Below are positions 45,353 to 53,219 of a stretch of DNA of 64,000 bases, in pieces. The stretch comes from JAAYCI01 sp964370045 (lineage in GTDB: Bacteria; Bacillota; Clostridia; Oscillospirales; Ruminococcaceae). The notes beneath the pieces were generated by a model. That model was given only the letters and a program-made list of their open reading frames with translations. It was not told the origin of the DNA and made no database searches. Position numbers and translations under genes: made by a program. Within the stretch, counting starts at the first letter, position 1, and every line of letters starts with the position of its first letter. The stretch lies in assembly GCA_964370045.1 (NCBI GenBank), contig CAYJGZ010000002.1, forward strand, positions 81,695 to 145,694, in the 5' to 3' direction.

Positions 45353-46228
45353 GTGCTGTACAGACGGATGAATTCGGATGATATGGCAGGCATTGTCACT
45401 TTGTGGCGAAGTGTATTTTTTGACGATGAAGCTTTCATTAAAAGCTGTATACACAGCTTCGCCACACCGAAAAATGTTTTTGTTGCACAGCAGGACAATG
45501 AGATTGTGGCGCATCTTTTGGCGGTAGAGTGTTTGCTGAAAGGGCAAAGGGGGGCATATGTTTATGCGCTGGCTACCCGCGCAGACATGCGAGGGCAGGG
45601 GGTTATGCAGTGCCTTATGGACTTTGCACAGAGTGAGCTTGTGGCAAGTGGTGTGTGCTTTTTTGTTTTGCAGCCTGCCACGGAAGAGCTATTCGCTTAC
45701 TACGAGCGAGGGGGCTACACTCATCGCCTTGCGCTGTGTCGTATGAATTTTCCGCCCTTCCAACTTGGTGCAAACACAGATGCCCTGTTTAATGATGATA
45801 TAGAGTATGTATTTTCCCAAGTGCCCACAGCGCAAAAATTGCACACCCTGCGAAGCCGCTTTTTGGATGTGCCGTATGTTGAGTTTTTGGGCAGTGCGGC
45901 CCGGCTGGTGGCAGAGGACATATCACAGCAGGGAGTACGGCTGTGTGCCTCGCAGGGGGCATATGCACTGTACAAATGTGAAAATGGAGTGTTGTGCGTG
46001 CAGGAGATGGGAGCACAGGACGCTAAGGTGGCAAAACATCTACTGCAAAGCCTGTGCGCTGAAACAAAGTGTGCACGTGTGAGTATTAGCATTGCACAGC
46101 ATAGCGCATTGTGTGAAAGTTTTGTTGCGCACAGCACAAGCTGTAGCGTAGAGCAAAATGCCATGCTGAAGCCTTTCGGGGATTTTATCATGCCTAAAGG
46201 AACGTATCTGCGCTTTGCGCTGGAGTAG
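45353..46228 (+). CDS. GNAT-family N-acetyltransferase, two-domain (Eis-like)
   Basis: A 291 aa protein with an N-terminal GNAT domain: acetyl-CoA binding segment YALATRADMRGQGVMQCLMDFA near residue 68, then FFVLQPATEELFAYYERGGY. The C-terminal half (about 160-291) has no clear catalytic motif and may be the SCP2-like or substrate domain seen in Eis-type enzymes. The GTG start has GGGGGG upstream. The substrate is unknown. Confidence 0.8.
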   Translation: MLYRRMNSDDMAGIVTLWRSVFFDDEAFIKSCIHSFATPKNVFVAQQDNEIVAHLLAVECLLKGQRGAYVYALATRADMRGQGVMQCLMDFAQSELVASGVCFFVLQPATEELFAYYERGGYTHRLALCRMNFPPFQLGANTDALFNDDIEYVFSQVPTAQKLHTLRSRFLDVPYVEFLGSAARLVAEDISQQGVRLCASQGAYALYKCENGVLCVQEMGAQDAKVAKHLLQSLCAETKCARVSISIAQHSALCESFVAHSTSCSVEQNAMLKPFGDFIMPKGTYLRFALE

Positions 46229-46453
46229 AGCGTGCGCAATGTTTGCTGTGGTGAAAATTTGTCCGAGGAGTGATACAGCGTTGTTCGGCTCTTTGGCACA
46301 CCGACACGTGTTGACAAATTTCCTCAAAGAGGGCATTATTTATAATAGTGAAGTTTGCCGTGATGATGTGGCGTTGTTAAGTTGAAATAAAAATCAAGGA
46401 AACACAAAGAAAAAACTTTGTAAAGCCGCTGATGCTACAAGGAGAAACTGTGG

Positions 46454-46999
46454 ATGAAAACAGCATATGTTTTTTTGGCGGAGGGCTTTGAGGAAATAGA
46501 AGCCGTTGCGCCTATTGACATTTTACGCCGTGGCGATGTTGCGGTGAGGACGGTGGGCTTGAGCGGCAGGGATGTGTGCGGCGCTCACGGCATAAAGGTA
46601 GAAGCGGACATGAGTGCGCAGGGCTTTGTGCTTCCGAGCGACGCAGACATGGTGGTTTTGCCGGGCGGCGGCGGTGGAACACAAAATCTGGCACAAAGTG
46701 AACTTGTTGCACAGGTGCTAAAAGAGGCGAACAGCCGTGGTATATACATAGCGGCCATTTGCGCCGCCCCTACGATATTGCACAAGGCAGAATTGTTAAA
46801 AGAGAAAACCGTAACAGCGTTTCCTACGGTACAGGGCAGCCTTGCAGGAGCAAATGTTTCGGGAGGTGCGGTGGAGTGCGACGGCAATATCATCACCGCT
46901 CGCAGTGCGGGTGTCGCAATGCAGTTTGGGCAAAAGCTACTGGAGATTTTGCAGGGCGAGGATGCCGCACAAAAAGTGATAAACAGCATGTATCCGTGA
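46454..46999 (+). CDS. DJ-1/PfpI-family protein
   Basis: A 181 aa protein of the ThiJ/DJ-1/PfpI fold. The nucleophile Cys lies in AAICAAPTIL near residue 102, with the conserved Glu in AEGFEEIEA (residue 16 region) and the glycine loop VVLPGGGGGTQNL. DJ-1 relatives act as glyoxalase-like, deglycase-like or chaperone proteins; which applies is unknown. Start ATG 46454 follows CAAGGAGAAAC. It is monocistronic and ends shortly before a MITE-like element. Confidence 0.92.
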   Translation: MKTAYVFLAEGFEEIEAVAPIDILRRGDVAVRTVGLSGRDVCGAHGIKVEADMSAQGFVLPSDADMVVLPGGGGGTQNLAQSELVAQVLKEANSRGIYIAAICAAPTILHKAELLKEKTVTAFPTVQGSLAGANVSGGAVECDGNIITARSAGVAMQFGQKLLEILQGEDAAQKVINSMYP

Positions 47000-47028
47000 A
47001 AAAATCTTTGTGCATATTATAAAAAAAT

Positions 47029-47152
47029 GGGTGTGGACAAAAGCGGTGATTTAGAATACGTTAGGTGAGAGAAGAAGGCGCTATATCCCCCCCGCCGCAG
47101 GCGGGGAGGGATATAGCAAAAAAACTTAATCACCTCTATGTGTCCACTCCCC
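47029..47152. repeat. MITE-like element, copy D
   Basis: Left end GGGTGTGGACAAAAGCGGTG, right end (reverse complement) GGGGAGTGGACACATAGAGG. Core CTATATCCCCCCCGCC-GCA-GGCGGGGAGGGATATAG. The left flank is a run of seven A then T and the right flank AAAAAAT, a candidate target duplication. An open frame starts inside it and joins mltG in frame, but has no ribosome-binding site. Confidence 0.85.
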
Positions 47153-47202
47153 AAAAAATAAAACACATCGGCAGTGGCCGAAAAATACGGAGGGTTCAAC
47201 AG

Positions 47203-48573
47203 ATGCCAAACAGCTCGTTTGAAGGTGCAGGCTCCCGTGGTGCGTCTCGAGGTAAAGCACCCGACACAAAGCCGAAAAGGGTAAAAAAAAGCAAGTGGGA
47301 TGATGATGAGTGGGTAAACCGCCACGACCGCTCCATAAAGTTTGCAAACAAAGGGTGCGCATTGGCGTTTTTGGGCGTTATGGTGATTACGCTTATTACG
47401 CTTTTGGTTATCACCATCAGCGTGATAAATGAGATAAACGGCAAAAGCGGCAGCGCACAAGGCCCTGTTACGCTGGATGTGCCCTACGGCGCAGGCGGCA
47501 CGACAATAGCGGGCATTTTGTACGATAACGGCCTTATTTCAAACCAGGGCATTTTCCAGTTTTATGTGCGCTTCAACGGTGCGGGCGCAGGCTTTCAGGC
47601 AGGGCGCTACACGCTGGAGCCGGGCATGAGCTACGATGAAATAATAGAGATGCTTTCGCAGGAGCCGCCGCCCCGTGAGACGGTGTGGGTAACCTTCCCC
47701 GAGGGTAGCACCGTTATTCAGTTTGCGGAAATTGCGGCGGAGGCCGGCCTTTGTACCGTAGAGGAATTTTTGGATGCGGCGAACAACGGCGACTATAGCG
47801 ACATTGAGTTTTGGAATTATGTAGACACACAGCCGAACACATTTATGCGTGCGGAGGGTTTTCTTGCGCCGGACACGTATGAGTTTTATAGCGACGACGG
47901 TGCGGAAAACGTGGTGCGCAAGCTGTACGAGCAGTTTGATAAAAACATCGAAGAGATGACATTTATTGTGGCGGACGGCGAGGTGGATTTTTACGCAATG
48001 TTGGAAGAAAGAGGCATAAACCTGCGTGAGGCCATCACCATGGCATCCATCATTGAGGAGGAGGCGAGTGTTGCGGACGAAAACCAGACGATGGTGTCCG
48101 GCGTTTTTTGGAACCGCATATACAACGACCACCCCTCGGGCGACTTTGCCAGAAGGACGCTGGGCACAGACGTTACCACACGCTATCTTGCGGACTTTGT
48201 GATACGTGATTACGCAGAGCCGGACTATACCGACTGGACGCTGGAGCAAATGGTGGAGGACATGCTTACCATCATTCCGCACGATGTGTTCTACTCCTAC
48301 TTCACGGGGGACGACGATGCGCAGTCGATAGAGGGCCTGCCCGTAAGCCCGCTTTCAAGCCCGGGCCAGGCGGCGATTTTTGCGGCGGTGGAGCCTGCTG
48401 TGCACAATTACTACTACTTTGTGACGGACGACTACGGCGATTTCCGCTATGCTACATACTACAGCGAGCACCTGAACAACATCTCGCAGGCAGAGGCGGC
48501 AAACGCACAAAAGGCGGAGGAGGACGCAGCGGCGGAATCAGCACCCGCCTCGGATGTGTCCGCAGCGGCATAA
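47203..48573 (+). CDS. mltG: endolytic transglycosylase MltG
   Basis: Cuts nascent glycan strands and so ends peptidoglycan elongation. Basic cytoplasmic N-terminus (about 1-45), one membrane helix at about 52-80 (LAFLGVMVITLITLLVITISVI), a LysM-like subdomain and the YceG catalytic domain with ITMASIIEEEA near residue 285 (catalytic Glu) and TLGTDVTTRY near 328. The frame opens in the upstream MITE; ATG 47203 after GGAGGG is preferred (456 aa). The C-terminus has an Ala/Glu-rich tail. Its stop overlaps the next start by one base. Confidence 0.94.
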   Translation: MPNSSFEGAGSRGASRGKAPDTKPKRVKKSKWDDDEWVNRHDRSIKFANKGCALAFLGVMVITLITLLVITISVINEINGKSGSAQGPVTLDVPYGAGGTTIAGILYDNGLISNQGIFQFYVRFNGAGAGFQAGRYTLEPGMSYDEIIEMLSQEPPPRETVWVTFPEGSTVIQFAEIAAEAGLCTVEEFLDAANNGDYSDIEFWNYVDTQPNTFMRAEGFLAPDTYEFYSDDGAENVVRKLYEQFDKNIEEMTFIVADGEVDFYAMLEERGINLREAITMASIIEEEASVADENQTMVSGVFWNRIYNDHPSGDFARRTLGTDVTTRYLADFVIRDYAEPDYTDWTLEQMVEDMLTIIPHDVFYSYFTGDDDAQSIEGLPVSPLSSPGQAAIFAAVEPAVHNYYYFVTDDYGDFRYATYYSEHLNNISQAEAANAQKAEEDAAAESAPASDVSAAA

Positions 48574-49799
48574 TGACAAAACATGTAGAATTGCTGTCGC
48601 CGGCAGGGGATGCCGAGTGCCTTGCGTTTGCGCTGGGGTTTGGCGCGGATGCGGTGTACGTTGCCGCAAAGGATTTTGGAATGCGTGCATCGCCCGCAAA
48701 CTTTACGCAGGCGCAGATTGAGGATGCGGCAAAGCTTGTTCATTCGGCAGGCAAAAAGCTGTACCTTGCGGTGAACATTATCCCCACCACCGAGGAGGTG
48801 CGCAAGCTACCCGGCTTTTTGTACAGCATGGCAAAAGCAGGGGTGGATGCCTTTATCATTGCGGATATAGGCGTTTTGCAAATGGCAAAGCAGTACGCAC
48901 CCGGTGTGGAAATTCACCTGTCCACCCAGGCAGGCATAGCAAACCAGGCGGCGGCATCTGCCGCACACGAGCTGGGCGCAAAGCGTGTGGTGCTGGCACG
49001 GGAGCTTTCGCTGGAGGAAATTGCGGACATTCGCAGAAGTACCCCCTCAACGCTTGAGCTTGAGGTGTTTGTGCACGGGGCTATGTGCATGTCTATTTCG
49101 GGGCGGTGTCTTTTGTCCAACTACATGGCAAAAAGGGATGCCAATAGGGGGCAGTGCGCACAGCCCTGCCGCTGGAAGTACAGCCTTGTGGAGGAAAAGC
49201 GCCCGGGGCAGTACTACGACATAGAGCAGGATGAGGACGGAAGCTATATTTTCAATGCGGACGACCTATGTGCCGCACCATTTTTGAACAAGGTTATTGA
49301 GGCAGGCGCAACCAGCTTGAAAATAGAGGGGCGTGCGAAAAGCTTTTACTATGTTGCGTCGGTCACGGCGGCGTACCGTGCGGCGCTAAATGCTGCGCTT
49401 GCGCAAAAAGAAAGCTACCAAATGCCCGATTTTACTAAAAATGAGATAAATAAGACGTCCCACCGTCCGTTCAGCAGTGGATTTTTCTTTGGTAGGGATG
49501 GCGCAACCCAAAGCATCACACGTGGGGGATACGAGCGAGCGTGGCAGGTGCTGGGTGTTGTGTACGCACAGCAAGACGGACGCATATTTTGTGTACAGCG
49601 TGGGAAGTTCACGCTGGGGCAGGAGCTGGAAGCGCTACTTGCAGATGGCAGGGCGGTGCGCTTTACGCCCACCGACATTCAGGACAAAGACGGAAAGCCC
49701 ATCTTGGCAACAGCCCAAAGTAAGATGATTTTTTCAGTGCCCATACCCGAGGGCGAGGATTTCCCAAACGGCACAATTTTGCGGCGGGAGAATCCGTAA
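48573..49799 (+). CDS. U32 peptidase-family protein (TrhP/YrrO-like)
   Basis: A 408 aa member of the peptidase U32 family. The signature ELEVFVHGAMCMSISGRCLLSNYMAKRDANRGQC is visible in pieces near residue 165-190, together with Cys residues that in relatives bind an iron-sulfur cluster (GRC, GQCAQPCRWKY). N-terminal ELLSPAGDAECLAFALGFGADAVY is typical. Bacterial relatives TrhP (YegQ, YrrN/YrrO) use prephenate to make 5-hydroxyuridine at tRNA position 34, so RNA modification is likelier than proteolysis (family knowledge). It overlaps mltG by one base; the mltG-U32 order is shared with Bacillus. Confidence 0.88.
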   Translation: MTKHVELLSPAGDAECLAFALGFGADAVYVAAKDFGMRASPANFTQAQIEDAAKLVHSAGKKLYLAVNIIPTTEEVRKLPGFLYSMAKAGVDAFIIADIGVLQMAKQYAPGVEIHLSTQAGIANQAAASAAHELGAKRVVLARELSLEEIADIRRSTPSTLELEVFVHGAMCMSISGRCLLSNYMAKRDANRGQCAQPCRWKYSLVEEKRPGQYYDIEQDEDGSYIFNADDLCAAPFLNKVIEAGATSLKIEGRAKSFYYVASVTAAYRAALNAALAQKESYQMPDFTKNEINKTSHRPFSSGFFFGRDGATQSITRGGYERAWQVLGVVYAQQDGRIFCVQRGKFTLGQELEALLADGRAVRFTPTDIQDKDGKPILATAQSKMIFSVPIPEGEDFPNGTILRRENP

Positions 49800-49841
49800 G
49801 GTAGGGAAGGCGGCACCCTTCAAAAAATCCACAACAAAAAT

Positions 49842-49883
49842 AAAAACCATGATAAGAGGCAGTTGCCTTTGTCATGGTTTTTT
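49842..49883. terminator. bidirectional terminator between U32 gene and GGDEF gene
   Basis: AAAAACCATGA...AGGCA pairs with TGCCT...TCATGGTTTTTT. It separates two convergent genes. Confidence 0.85.
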
Positions 49884-49924
49884 GTGTTGGTAAATTTGTT
49901 TGCTTTGCTTTGGCAACGTATAGG

Positions 49925-52054
49925 CTACTTCCACGGAGCATCGCCCGAGCGAAGCAAGGAGGTGAATTCATCAAGGGACAGTGCATCCGAAAAATACTTG
50001 CCCTTTGCACAGTCGCACCCGAGCGTATTCAGTATGTTAAAACATTCCTTTGTGTCCACCGACTTTGCAAGTGTTTGCACGGATGGCATTTTTTTGCAGG
50101 CGTACAAAATAGCGTCCACCACATTAAGCGCCTTGGGTTCCTCCGTTATGCCTCGGATAAGCTCGCTTGCAATTTTCACAGTGTGGAAATCGTGCAAAAG
50201 AAGCTTGCTAATGTTGGCGCTGTTTATGCCGAAGTCGTCCATTGAAACGGATATGTTCTGCCGTGCAAAGGAGGATAAAATGGCCTTGAAGTTTGCTTGC
50301 TTGAGATTGCAGAAATCGGATTTAATCTCTATGTCCAAAAGATGGCGGGGGAGGTTGTTTGCATCAAGCAGCATCCCTATTTTTTCGGCACACCCCTCCT
50401 GTGAGAGTGTTACACTTGATAGTTGCACCGAAATTTGTAGCGGAAAGCCTGCTTTTACAAGGCTTTGGTGATATTTTAGAAGCTCCTTAAGGGTGTAGTC
50501 GTCCAAATCTACGATTACGCCCTCCTCCTCGTACAATGGTACTACATGGTTGAGCGAAATGGAGGAGTCGCTATCACGTTTTTGTACAACACACTGTGCC
50601 GCAACAATCTCACCATGCTTGAAGCCGACTATTGGCTGAAGCAGTACCTCAATTTTGCCGCCGGAAATATCTCGAAACAGCTGTTCCTTCGCAATGGAGG
50701 AAAAGTTTTGCTTACTGCTTGCGATAGAGCGATAATAGTTTTGCTTGTCGTTGTACATCAGTGCATCGGCCTGGATAATTTGCTTGTTTAGGTCGGTTTT
50801 TCCGTCGTTCCAGTTGTGCCCTATGGAGATGTTTACCTCCTCACGCTCTTTGACTATTGTCTTGAATTTGTTTATAAGTTGCTCAAAAACACCCTTTTCT
50901 ATATTGGGGTACACAACAACAAATTCGTCCCCACCAACACGGAAGATGGAGCGTTTGTCGAAGACATCCTTTAGAGCCTGCGCCGAATCTTTTATGAGAA
51001 TATCTCCAAACTCGTGCCCATATACGTCGTTTACCTGTTTTAAGCCGTTTATATCCACAAAACAAACACCGACATTTTGAACGCTCTCTTCCTGCAACCG
51101 GCGAAGCTCTGAGATATATCTGTTGCGATTGTACAAGCCTGTAAGAGTATCCGTAAAGCTTAAAGCCTCGAGTTGTTCAATGTAAAAGCGCTTGTCCTTT
51201 TCGGCGTTCACAAAAAAGGATGTAGTGTGAAGAAGCTTCAAATCATCTGTGTGGGAGGTGGGGTTATCCACCCCCAAAAAGGCGATTATCTTGTTGTTTT
51301 TTATTATGGGTGCGGCCAAAAGGCTGTCTATACCCTGCGCTTCGAGAATTTTGTAGTAGTCGCTTTCTTTGTCCACATCATCAACAAGGCAGGTTATGAA
51401 AAATTCGCCCTCCTGCTTAAAACGGCGAAACCATTCGTCTGCATATTCCTTTGGTATTGCCTGTAGGTTACCTATTTGGGGAGTTATACCCTCTGCACAC
51501 CACTCGTGTGAGTTTTTTAGTAGGTCATTTTCATAATCAACATCAAAAATGTAAGCACGCTGTGCTCTGTAATAAGTGCAAACCTTTTCCAAAAAAAACT
51601 CAATGGCCTTGTCTATGTCTGTCTCGAACTGGAACGTCCTAAGACAGGAGGCAATCGCCTGCTCATATTCCAGCCTGTCCGAAAGGTTATCAAGCTGATT
51701 TTGTGTGGCGGTGACATCACGCGCAAACTCAAGCCGCAAGGGCTTGCCATCCTCCGAGGGGATGAATGTATCCACTATGTCTACATGAACATTGAAGTTT
51801 TTATTAAAAAAAGGCCACCGATACGGCTCATTAAGTTTCAGCTTGTCATTTGTGCAAAACTCACAAGGGGCATCCTTGCCCTGCAAAATTTCATAGCACA
51901 TCCTGCCCTTATAGCTGTCATCAGTGACACCTATTAAGGTTTTTGCGGTTTGATTAAGGTAACATAGCTCGTATGTCTCGGGGTCGCTAATATAACAAAT
52001 CACGTCCAGCTTGTCCATTGCAAGCAGAGCATAGTAGCGGTCGTCGCTTTTCAT
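49925..52054 (-). CDS. PAS-GAF-GGDEF-EAL protein with degenerate EAL domain
   Basis: A 709 aa cyclic-di-GMP type signalling protein without membrane helices. PAS-like domain (1-115) with a Cys triad at 53, 64 and 67 (CYEILQGK..PCEFC), a GAF domain (about 130-290), a GGDEF domain with an intact GGDEF at 374-378, and an EAL-like domain (about 455-700). The EAL signature is replaced by AQCVV near 486, DDFG is kept near 613, and the expected AEGVE is LAKSVD. So it looks like an active cyclase with a non-hydrolysing EAL domain. The inhibitory RxxD site before GGDEF is absent. Signal unknown; Cys residues suggest a metal or redox input (inference). Confidence 0.9.
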   Translation of the reverse strand: MKSDDRYYALLAMDKLDVICYISDPETYELCYLNQTAKTLIGVTDDSYKGRMCYEILQGKDAPCEFCTNDKLKLNEPYRWPFFNKNFNVHVDIVDTFIPSEDGKPLRLEFARDVTATQNQLDNLSDRLEYEQAIASCLRTFQFETDIDKAIEFFLEKVCTYYRAQRAYIFDVDYENDLLKNSHEWCAEGITPQIGNLQAIPKEYADEWFRRFKQEGEFFITCLVDDVDKESDYYKILEAQGIDSLLAAPIIKNNKIIAFLGVDNPTSHTDDLKLLHTTSFFVNAEKDKRFYIEQLEALSFTDTLTGLYNRNRYISELRRLQEESVQNVGVCFVDINGLKQVNDVYGHEFGDILIKDSAQALKDVFDKRSIFRVGGDEFVVVYPNIEKGVFEQLINKFKTIVKEREEVNISIGHNWNDGKTDLNKQIIQADALMYNDKQNYYRSIASSKQNFSSIAKEQLFRDISGGKIEVLLQPIVGFKHGEIVAAQCVVQKRDSDSSISLNHVVPLYEEEGVIVDLDDYTLKELLKYHQSLVKAGFPLQISVQLSSVTLSQEGCAEKIGMLLDANNLPRHLLDIEIKSDFCNLKQANFKAILSSFARQNISVSMDDFGINSANISKLLLHDFHTVKIASELIRGITEEPKALNVVDAILYACKKMPSVQTLAKSVDTKECFNILNTLGCDCAKGKYFSDALSLDEFTSLLRSGDAPWK

Positions 52055-52162
52055 AAATAACCTCGGTGTATATGTAATACTATTCTAAAAACAATTCTAT
52101 GAATAGCCTATCATGTATTGTGACAAAAAACAAGCAAATTAAGTGATAATATTATGTAGTAC

Positions 52163-52199
52163 GGTCAAAAATCTTGACATATATGTCGTAAAATTGACC
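52163..52199. promoter_or_regulatory. nested palindromes upstream of the GGDEF gene
   Basis: Outer arms GGTCAA and TTGACC enclose the perfect 12 bp palindrome GACATATATGTC (52176-52187). This differs by one base from the core GACAGATATGTC of the tetR operator at 20696-20715. It lies about 110 bases before the GGDEF gene start, in the divergent intergenic region. Confidence 0.5.
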
Positions 52200-52249
52200 T
52201 TGAAACGATAGTGTGTTATGTGAGTGCATATTGTTTTGATGCGTTATTA

Positions 52250-52357
52250 GGGGAGTGGACACATAAGAGTTGATTTGGCGGTAAATGCACTATAAAGACT
52301 AAATCAAAAAAGCGAGAGAAGGTGTGTGAAGCCAAATCATCGGTTTTGCTGCTCCCT
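52250..52357. repeat. MITE-like element, copy E (no GC-rich core)
   Basis: Left end GGGGAGTGGACACATAAGAG, nearly identical to the right end of copy D. The right end (reverse complement) GGGAGCAGCAAAACCGATG is a weaker inverted repeat, both continuing TGATTTGGC. Exact direct repeats TTATTAGG stand at both borders. Confidence 0.75.
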
Positions 52358-52371
52358 TATTAGGTCTGAAC

Positions 52372-52400
52372 TTGACATATGTGATTTTAAGCGGTATAGT
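52372..52400 (+). promoter_or_regulatory. promoter of the small unknown gene
   Basis: TTGACA (52372-52377), a 17-base spacer and TATAGT (52395-52400), about 62 bases before the proposed start, immediately right of MITE copy E. Confidence 0.7.
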
Positions 52401-52461
52401 TTTACTTAGAAGTTGCACAGAAATATAAGGGTTGGCACGAGTGAAAATGAGGGGTGATAAG

Positions 52462-52887
52462 ATGATTGTTACGGTTGACGAAATTGTGATGCGCACATCC
52501 CGTGATTTTCCAATAAAGTATCCTCATTTTAAGATTTTTCAAAATGATGACGCATATTTTTCTTACTGGAAATTATGTGTACAAACGCTACAAAACAGAG
52601 ACCTTTTGGGGCAAATAGTGTTTTGTAACGACCTGTTTAACATTCCACCGGTAAAGACATTTTTGTGCTATCATGCGCAGGAAATAAAAAATATTACAGG
52701 CAGAGAGGATGCTGCGCTTAGCGACTTTGTCAAAAAAGCAATCGGCGCTGTGTGGGGGTATGTTTTTAAGTTTGTTTTTGAATATGCGGGGCAGAAGAGC
52801 GTGTCTGTGTCATTAAACAAACTTTTCCTGATGAAGACCGCTACATACTACACAAATCCGCAAAAAACACTGGTGCTTGCGTATTGA
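52462..52887 (+). CDS. hypothetical protein of unknown function
   Basis: I do not recognise this 141 aa protein. It begins MIVTVDEIVMRTSRDFPIKY after GAGGGGTG; earlier in-frame starts at 52432 and 52447 are less well placed. It is soluble, rich in aromatic residues (SYWKLC, GYVFKFVFEY), with no signal peptide, repeats or obvious metal motif. The N-terminal VDEIVMRT and C-terminal half could be two small helical segments. It has a good promoter and stands alone between a GGDEF protein and tRNA-Leu. The amino-acid composition looks like a real protein. Confidence 0.65.
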   Translation: MIVTVDEIVMRTSRDFPIKYPHFKIFQNDDAYFSYWKLCVQTLQNRDLLGQIVFCNDLFNIPPVKTFLCYHAQEIKNITGREDAALSDFVKKAIGAVWGYVFKFVFEYAGQKSVSVSLNKLFLMKTATYYTNPQKTLVLAY

Positions 52888-53005
52888 TTGGTGTGTGGCA
52901 ACAAACATGCTTGAAAACATGCTATTATCCGCGTAACTTTATATCAGAGATTTTGCGACATTTAATATTGCAATTTACCCTTGCGTTGTTGTACATAAAA
53001 AACTC

Positions 53006-53034
53006 TTGCATAACGGAGTGCATTATATTATAAT
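53006..53034 (+). promoter_or_regulatory. promoter of tRNA-Leu
   Basis: TTGCAT (53006-53011), a 17-base spacer and TATAAT (53029-53034), 32 bases before the tRNA. Confidence 0.75.
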
Positions 53035-53066
53035 GTTATTCGTGGCTTGTGTGCTACAAATAATGT

Positions 53067-53152
53067 GCCGGCGTGGCGGAATGGCAGACGCGGCAGACTC
53101 AAAATCTGTTATGGGCGACCATGTGGGGGTTCAAGTCCCTTCGCCGGCACCA
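53067..53152 (+). tRNA. tRNA-Leu (anticodon CAA)
   Basis: An 86-base class II tRNA with a long variable arm (TTATGGGCGACCATGT). Acceptor GCCGGCG/CGCCGGC, anticodon loop CTCAAAA giving CAA, T-arm GGGGGTTCAAGTCCC and encoded CCA. Confidence 0.96.
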
Positions 53153-53156
53153 GTGT

Positions 53157-53206
53157 GAGTGTTCTTATAGGATTTAAGTATCCTAATAAGAACACTCACT
53201 TTTTTT
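53157..53206 (+). terminator. terminator abutting tRNA-Leu
   Basis: GAGTGTTCTTATAGGAT pairs with ATCCTAATAAGAACACTC, followed by ACTTTTTTT. It shares nearly all of its sequence with the hairpin after tRNA-Pro, including the bases joining it to CCA. Confidence 0.85.
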
Positions 53207-53219
53207 ATGTCTTTTTACA

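Noticed and set aside
45300..45360. Frameshifted continuation between the DUF2156 and GNAT genes
   Set aside because: Each gene has complete family ends and its own ribosome-binding site; they are separate.
47065..47202. N-terminal extension of mltG beginning inside MITE copy D
   Set aside because: No ribosome-binding site at 47065, whereas GGAGGG directly precedes ATG 47203; the extension is translated repeat DNA.
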